DNA of 42,235 bases from an uncultured Spirochaetales bacterium (GTDB lineage: Bacteria > Spirochaetota > Spirochaetia > Sphaerochaetales > Sphaerochaetaceae): the NCBI GenBank assembly GCA_945947045.1, contig CAMEXG010000002.1, forward strand, positions 1 through 42,235, written 5' to 3'. The position numbers and the translations under genes were made by a program. How positions within the stretch are numbered: position 1 is the stretch's first letter; every line of letters starts with the position of its first letter. Positions 36,960 to 42,235 of the stretch are shown piece after piece. The notes beneath the pieces are model-generated. The model was not told the origin of the DNA. It searched no databases and saw only the letters and a list, made by a program, of their open reading frames with translations.

Positions 36960-38747
36960 ATGTCAAATAAGAAGAACAAAAAACAGAAAGTACGGGTTAT
37001 TACTTCATCCTCTTGTAGAAAAATCAAGAGGAGTGACGGACTCAAGATGAAGTGGGTACAGGAATATACCTTTAGAGGATTCTTGGAAGCAATAACAAGC
37101 CGCTATGGTAATAGAAAGGCCTATTCTGTATTTGGTGACGATGAAGAGAAGTTTATTTCATACAATAGATTAAAGTGGAGCGCCGAGAGTATCGCAACTT
37201 ATCTTTTGGAGAAAGGATACTCCAAGGGTGATAGAGTGGCGGTGATAGGAGAATCTAGTCCATCTTGGATGATGATGTATCTCGGCATCACATATATCGG
37301 ATGTGTAGCTGTTCCAATTCTACCTGATTTTTCTCAAAGGGAAATGGAGCAGATTCTAAAAGATAGCGGGGTAAAGGGTGTTTGTGTCAACGTCAAGCAC
37401 TTTAAGAAGGTAGAAGAGTATGCTTCCATTAATAGTCTGATGGTAATACGTATGGAAGATCTTGTTCATGTTCCATCTATTCCTGAAGGCTTTTCTTTTG
37501 ACACCTCCCCTGGCATTTCTCTTAAAGAGCATAACCATAACCATACTCTTCTTAATTCTTCCGTACCTCGGGAAGATGATATGGCGTCACTTATCTTCAC
37601 AAGCGGAACCACTGGTTCCAGTAAGGGTGTGGTACTTACGCACAAGAACCTTCTTGTATGTGCAGATGAAAGCTCTGATACATACGTGAAGGTAAAGAAA
37701 GGTTTCAGAGTGCTTTCCATTCTCCCTATGAGCCATTGCTATGAGTTCACAATTACGCACTTGCTGTGTCTCATGCAGGGATCTGAGGTTGTTTTTCTGG
37801 GTAAACCGCCGGCAACGACAATTCTGATGAGAGCATTTAAGGAAGTAAGACCTCATGTAATTCTTACTGTCCCTCTCCTGATTGAGAAGATTTACAAGGC
37901 TGCAGTAGTGCCTACTCTACGTGACAATCCGAAGATTTCAAAGCTATATAAGAATCCTCTTACAAAGTGGATAGTGTTGAAGACAGTAAAGGCAAAGCTT
38001 ATTTCTACAATGGGTGGATGTATGAAGTTCTTCGGTATAGGTGGTGCTCCTTTGGACAGTACCGTCTGGGACTTCTTATATTCTTGTCATTTCCCATATG
38101 CCCTAGGTTATGGTTTGACGGAGACAAGCCCGTTAATTGCAGGTTGCGGACCAAAGCACAAGATGCATAAGAAGGGGTACATCGGAAAGCCTGTAAAACA
38201 TGATGATGTTATCCTCTTGGATAAAAATGAAGAGGGAGTGGGTGAGATTGCTGTAAAGGGTCCTAATGTCATGACAGGCTATTACAACAATGAAGAACTA
38301 AATAAGGAAGTATTCACCACGGAGGGTTATTTCAAGACAGGAGACTTGGGATATATCGATAAGCATGGCTACCTATCCATAAGGGGGAGAGTCAAGACTA
38401 TGATTTTGGGTCCTGCGGGAGAGAATATTTACCCTGAGTCAATCGAAAGTATTATTAATAACATGGAATTTGTCCAGGAGTCATTGGTAGTGCCAGGTGA
38501 CGGTGGTTTGGTCGCCCTCATCAAGGTGGATCTTGAAGCGATGCAGGAGAAGCTTAAGATAAGCGCCGAAGAAGTTAAGAACGAAGCTGAAAAGTACTTG
38601 GTGAAGCTAAAGAAGACTGTAAACGAACAGCTCTCTTCATTCTCCAAGATTTCTGATACGGAACTACAAGAGAGAGATTTTGAACGTACTCCTACGCAGA
38701 AGATCAAGAGATTCTTGTATTCAAAAAAGAAAAAAGAAGACAAGTAG
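36960..38747 (+). CDS. AMP-forming long-chain acyl-CoA synthetase-like protein
   Basis: 'SLIFTSGTTGSSKGVVLTHKNL', 'YALGYGLTETSPLIAG', 'YFKTGDLGYIDKHGYLSIRGRVKTMI'. Confidence 0.92.
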   Translation: MSNKKNKKQKVRVITSSSCRKIKRSDGLKMKWVQEYTFRGFLEAITSRYGNRKAYSVFGDDEEKFISYNRLKWSAESIATYLLEKGYSKGDRVAVIGESSPSWMMMYLGITYIGCVAVPILPDFSQREMEQILKDSGVKGVCVNVKHFKKVEEYASINSLMVIRMEDLVHVPSIPEGFSFDTSPGISLKEHNHNHTLLNSSVPREDDMASLIFTSGTTGSSKGVVLTHKNLLVCADESSDTYVKVKKGFRVLSILPMSHCYEFTITHLLCLMQGSEVVFLGKPPATTILMRAFKEVRPHVILTVPLLIEKIYKAAVVPTLRDNPKISKLYKNPLTKWIVLKTVKAKLISTMGGCMKFFGIGGAPLDSTVWDFLYSCHFPYALGYGLTETSPLIAGCGPKHKMHKKGYIGKPVKHDDVILLDKNEEGVGEIAVKGPNVMTGYYNNEELNKEVFTTEGYFKTGDLGYIDKHGYLSIRGRVKTMILGPAGENIYPESIESIINNMEFVQESLVVPGDGGLVALIKVDLEAMQEKLKISAEEVKNEAEKYLVKLKKTVNEQLSSFSKISDTELQERDFERTPTQKIKRFLYSKKKKEDK

Positions 38748-38754
38748 TATAGAT

Positions 38755-38787
38755 TGGCTGTCAATTGTGGCAGCCTCTTCTTTTTTG
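38755..38787 (+). terminator. Rho-independent terminator
   Basis: GGCTG-tcaattgtgg-CAGCC followed by TCTTCTTTTTT; overlaps the upstream end of the tracked ORF 38754, supporting a later start. Confidence 0.75.
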
Positions 38788-38813
38788 CACTAATGAGGGG
38801 TAGAATTACAGAT

Positions 38814-40334
38814 ATGACAAAGAAACGAGTTGTATCTGTTATCTTATTATTAGTTTTTTCACTTTTAGTGTTATCTGCAAAGATTACACCCTTCCTGCAG
38901 CTGTCGCCATTTTATTTCGTTGATTCTACTCCTCTTTTATATGATAAATGGCCTAGCGGTGGAGATGATGGCTTTAGAGCTATGTTGAATAACAAAACCA
39001 TAGAGGGAAGCAGTGAAACAATACAAGATACTATTTTACGTTTCGATAATCGCCCTGAGTTTCTTGCCGCAGGTTTTGAAATAGAGACCGAGAGCATTCT
39101 ATTTGCAATAAAGATTGATATAAGAGAAGAGTTGTCCAATTTCATAAGATTCACTCCTTCGTCAAATATTCCTTTTTTGGGGAACACTAAGTACGCCGTC
39201 ACAAACGCCCAGTATCCTCAAGTCGCCTTCATTGAGTATGTTAAACCATATTTCTTTGCTTCCGTAGGAAGAAGAAAACTTGATATGGGGCCGGGAAAGT
39301 ATAGTTTTATGCTGTCAAAAGAAGCCCAACCGAATATAGACTCTGTGGTATTAGGTGCCACTTATAGAGAGGGTGGATTCAGTCTGGATTATTCTTTTTA
39401 TGCAATCGGAGGCTCTAACAGCACTATTAATGGTCATGGTAATGAAACAGAGAAGATGAAGACATTCTTTATCCATAAAGTCTCTGCATCCAACGATGTG
39501 TTCATCTTTGGCCTATCTGAAATGAACTGTGTCTATGGCGCTTACCCAGGAATATATGACATGACACCATTTGTGTTGTGGCACAACTTATATCAAGAAG
39601 AACATTCTAATGTAATGATAGAAGTCTCGATGGAAGGAAAGATTGGGCCCATGAGATTATGGGCGCAGTATGCCCAAGATGATTTATATTTCAAAGGGGA
39701 AGGTGGGTTTAATAATAAGCCTACAGGAATCGGAATGGGGGCAGGCTTTGACTGGAAGATACTGGAAGGAGAAGAATTCTTGTCCCAAGGAAGAAAGAAT
39801 GACGAATATGCACTCTCGGAAGACAACTTAAAAGACGAAGGAGGAGTTCACCTTTCAGGAGAGTTCTATTGGGCTACTAATTACCTCTACAACAGAAGAG
39901 AGAGCTATGGAGGTAAGTTTATTAATGACAGATATGGTAAACTGACCCTTCCATATAGATTCTACTCCAGTTACGGCGGGTATACAGATAAGGTGGATGC
40001 CTATTATTTGGGCTTTCCTTATGGACCGGGGTCTATTCTCTTCTCCCTTTCCTTGGAGATGGAGAATAAAATCATCGAGGGTGTTATTAACGCATCTCTA
40101 TTAATGCGTGGAGACGATAATATCGATACTGTCATCGATAGTTCCACTTACGACACTTGGTTATGGCTAAATGGGGATGTTAAAAGAGTCTGGAGCATAG
40201 GGTGTGATCTCAGACTTAGCCTCGGGAAGTATGTAAAAGGTCTTGAAATAGACTTGGATGCTACTATTAATTACGACGAGTACTATGACTCTATTGTTCC
40301 AATAGTCGCCGTCGGAGTGGTGAAAGTGTTCTAA
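38814..40334 (+). CDS. Putative outer-membrane beta-barrel protein
   Basis: Signal peptide 'MTKKRVVSVILLLVFSLLVLSA'; alternating aromatic/hydrophobic strands; C-terminal phenylalanine (...VVKVF). Confidence 0.55.
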   Translation: MTKKRVVSVILLLVFSLLVLSAKITPFLQLSPFYFVDSTPLLYDKWPSGGDDGFRAMLNNKTIEGSSETIQDTILRFDNRPEFLAAGFEIETESILFAIKIDIREELSNFIRFTPSSNIPFLGNTKYAVTNAQYPQVAFIEYVKPYFFASVGRRKLDMGPGKYSFMLSKEAQPNIDSVVLGATYREGGFSLDYSFYAIGGSNSTINGHGNETEKMKTFFIHKVSASNDVFIFGLSEMNCVYGAYPGIYDMTPFVLWHNLYQEEHSNVMIEVSMEGKIGPMRLWAQYAQDDLYFKGEGGFNNKPTGIGMGAGFDWKILEGEEFLSQGRKNDEYALSEDNLKDEGGVHLSGEFYWATNYLYNRRESYGGKFINDRYGKLTLPYRFYSSYGGYTDKVDAYYLGFPYGPGSILFSLSLEMENKIIEGVINASLLMRGDDNIDTVIDSSTYDTWLWLNGDVKRVWSIGCDLRLSLGKYVKGLEIDLDATINYDEYYDSIVPIVAVGVVKVF

Positions 40335-40337
40335 AAA

Positions 40338-40368
40338 AAGGAGGAATCTCATGATTCCTCTCTTTTTC
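40338..40368. terminator. Bidirectional Rho-independent terminator
   Basis: A-run, GAGGAATC-tcat-GATTCCTC, TCTTTTTC between convergent genes. Confidence 0.88.
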
Positions 40369-40369
40369 C

Positions 40370-40525
40370 TTACGCTTCTTCCTGGAACATATCCTTGGAG
40401 ATACCGCAGATTGGGCAAGCCCAATCATCTGGAAGATCTTCAAATGGTGTGCCTGGAGCGATTCCATTGTCTGGATCACCAACTGCTGGATCATAGACAT
40501 AGCCACATGGGCAGACGTACTTCAT
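40370..40525 (-). CDS. Rubredoxin with CxC first metal knuckle
   Basis: Translated [51 protein letters not shown] (51 aa); GAAGGAG RBS; missing from the ORF track because of its size. Confidence 0.93.
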   Translation of the reverse strand: MKYVCPCGYVYDPAVGDPDNGIAPGTPFEDLPDDWACPICGISKDMFQEEA

Positions 40526-40587
40526 GGTGTTTTCTCCTTCACTTTAGATTAGGGGAAATCCCCTTAGAAAGAATATAATCTTAATAA

Positions 40588-41322
40588 TCAATGGTGGCAA
40601 TGACCTCCACAGCCTCCATGGGAACAATTATGGCTTTCTTCGTGGTGATGATGGTTGCAGTTTGCGTTGGAATTCTGTTCTAGTTTTCCTTCTAGATATG
40701 CCTTTACCGCTTCGTCTGCTTCCCCGTCGATTCCACCATATAGTTCTATGCCCATGGCGGCGACTCCACTTTGAGCTCCACCTCCGATTCCTCCACAGAT
40801 AAGGACATCGGCTCCAAGTGAATCCAAAACTCCCAATAACGCACCATGTCCCTGACCGTTTGTGTTGATGACGGTGGAAGACTTAATCGCTCCATCTTCT
40901 ACGTCGTATACTTTAAATTCCTCTGTTCTTCCAAAGTGTTGAAAGATTCTACCATTGTCATAAGTGACAGCAATTCTCATTATTCCGTCTCCTTTATCAT
41001 TGATTTCGTTATATGTTTTGCTTTCTTTATTTGATTCTTTAATAACAAAGGCACCGCCTTTAATGGTAAGGCTTCTTCCATCTACTATCAAAAGAGCTAT
41101 TTTTTCTCTTGCCCTTTGATAGATGGAAGCGATGGTTGCCCTCGATACTCCCATCTCTTTTGCAGCTTCTTCCTGGGATAGTCTGTGTTTGTCTATTAGT
41201 CTTATGACTTCGAATTCATCAGTGGATAGGACGACTTCAGAGCCAGAAGGAATTCCATCTGTGTGGAAAGATTTGTATTCAGGGATACTCTCTATTACTC
41301 TTCTTTGGATAGGTCGTGCCAT
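40588..41322 (-). CDS. DUF134 HTH domain fused to a NifX/NifB-type dinitrogenase iron-molybdenum cofactor domain
   Basis: 'MARPIQRRVIESIP...LSTDEFEVIRLIDKHRLSQEEAAKEMGVSRATIASIYQRAREKIA' + 'MRIAVTYDNGRIFQHFGRTEEFKVYDVEDG...GADVLICGGIGGGAQSGVAAMGIELYGGIDGEADEAVKAYLEGKL' + His/Cys-rich tail. Confidence 0.9.
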   Translation of the reverse strand: MARPIQRRVIESIPEYKSFHTDGIPSGSEVVLSTDEFEVIRLIDKHRLSQEEAAKEMGVSRATIASIYQRAREKIALLIVDGRSLTIKGGAFVIKESNKESKTYNEINDKGDGIMRIAVTYDNGRIFQHFGRTEEFKVYDVEDGAIKSSTVINTNGQGHGALLGVLDSLGADVLICGGIGGGAQSGVAAMGIELYGGIDGEADEAVKAYLEGKLEQNSNANCNHHHHEESHNCSHGGCGGHCHH

Positions 41323-41418
41323 CTATTTCTCCATTACTGACATATGTCAATAATATAATGGCATAATTCCATATAGTCTACAGTTGTTTTTATGTTTTGA
41401 TAAAAGGAGAATAAGAAT

Positions 41419-42105
41419 ATGGAAAGATTAGATAAACTTGTTGCTGCGTATTCTGAGTATTCGAGAAAAGACGTCAGGCGACTTGTAAAAGAAAAACGAA
41501 TAGAAGTAAACGGTGCTCCTGCATCCTCCTTTGACCAGAAGATAAAAGACGAAGACTGTGTATTAATGGATGGTGAGCCAATTGTCAGAAAAAGAAGGAT
41601 AGTGGCAGTACTAAATAAGCCTATGGGATTTGTAACAAGTACAGAGGACCCGAGAGATAGGACAGTGATGGAACTGGTACCAAGGGACTGGATGAAGATG
41701 GGAGTGTTCCCTGTAGGAAGACTAGATAAAGATACTGAAGGTCTTCTTATTTTTACTAACGACGGTGTATTGGCTCATACTTTGATATCTCCAAAAAATG
41801 GAGTTGAAAAAGAATACTATGTAGAGCACACCGGATCTGCGAAAGAAGAAGACATAAAAGCCTTCAAAGATGGAATGATTCTTGATGATGAAGTTTTAAA
41901 GCCTGCTATTCTTATTCCAATCGAAAAAGGGAAAAGTAGAGTTATCATCAAAGAAGGGAAATACCATCAAGTGAGACGTATGATGGCAATTAGGGGTATG
42001 GATGTAACATATTTAAAGCGAATAAGGGAAGGAAATCTCCTTTTGGGGGATATGGAAAAAGGCGAATGGAGGGAGCTTGATAGCGAGGAAGAAAACCTTT
42101 TTTGA
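41419..42105 (+). CDS. RsuA/RluB-family rRNA pseudouridine synthase
   Basis: S4 domain 'MERLDKLVAAYSEYSRKDVRRLVKEKRIEVNG'; 'VFPVGRLDKDTEGLLIFTNDG'; 'IKEGKYHQVRRMMAIRGMDVTYLKR'. Confidence 0.93.
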   Translation: MERLDKLVAAYSEYSRKDVRRLVKEKRIEVNGAPASSFDQKIKDEDCVLMDGEPIVRKRRIVAVLNKPMGFVTSTEDPRDRTVMELVPRDWMKMGVFPVGRLDKDTEGLLIFTNDGVLAHTLISPKNGVEKEYYVEHTGSAKEEDIKAFKDGMILDDEVLKPAILIPIEKGKSRVIIKEGKYHQVRRMMAIRGMDVTYLKRIREGNLLLGDMEKGEWRELDSEEENLF

Positions 42106-42143
42106 AACATTGGTGCAATATTAAAAAAAATAAAAAAACATAG

Positions 42144-42172
42144 TTGACATATTTTTTAGATTTATCTATGCT
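42144..42172 (+). promoter_or_regulatory. Predicted sigma70-type promoter for the terminal tRNA
   Basis: TTGACA - 17 nt - TATGCT upstream of the tRNA at 42184. Confidence 0.75.
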
Positions 42173-42183
42173 TTCATTGTCAT

Positions 42184-42235
42184 GTGGGAGTAGCGAAGCT
42201 GGTTATCGCGCTGGCCTGTCACGCCGGAGATCGCG
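42184..42235 (+). tRNA. tRNA-Asp (anticodon GTC), 5' part, truncated by the window end
   Basis: GTGGGAG TA GCGA...TCGC G CTGGC-CTGTCAC-GCCGG AGATC...: D-arm and anticodon arm fold, anticodon GTC. Confidence 0.85.

Noticed and set aside
38754-38813. N-terminal part of ORF 38754..40334
   Set aside because: Overlaps a clear terminator hairpin; the signal peptide begins at ATG 38814

Overview
42.2 kb AT-rich, gene-dense chromosomal window. It is probably from a host- or anaerobe-associated spirochete of the Treponema/Sphaerochaeta type; this is inferred from periplasmic proteins with 'VFANGSxE'-type signal-peptide ends and from the gene repertoire, and was not tested. I see no CRISPR array, prophage or intact mobile element. 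Main content: a BspA-like LRR protein; a PAP2 phosphatase; a complete branched-chain amino acid ABC operon (livJHMGF-like) followed by a CBS-domain protein; an NfeD/SPFH pair; an NCS2 nucleobase permease; two paralogous TrpXYZ-like (ABC_sub_bind) ABC operons; an FtsH-like AAA protein without a protease domain; an aromatic-amino-acid-type permease; a ~10 kb LacI-controlled catabolic operon (AtuA/DUF1446 + DUF4387 + LplB/YtcP-type ABC importer + two ADP-ribosylglycohydrolase-family proteins + ribokinase-like kinase); a tRNA-Arg(CCG); a divergent MtnA-like / MTA-SAH-deaminase-like pair; an orphan Vsr endonuclease; a CPBP protease; a TrpR/YerC-family regulator; an AMP-forming acyl-CoA ligase; a likely outer-membrane barrel; a rubredoxin with an unusual CxC knuckle (absent from the ORF track); a DUF134-NifX fusion; an RsuA-family pseudouridine synthase; and the 5' part of a tRNA-Asp cut by the window end. 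The strongest candidates for something new are the 18.1-28.2 kb operon with its perfect palindromic operator, and the regulation of the two TrpXYZ-like operons (shared promoter-spaced motif, plus a 14-aa Trp-containing leader ORF in front of one of them). All family assignments come from reading motifs by eye; no database search was run.
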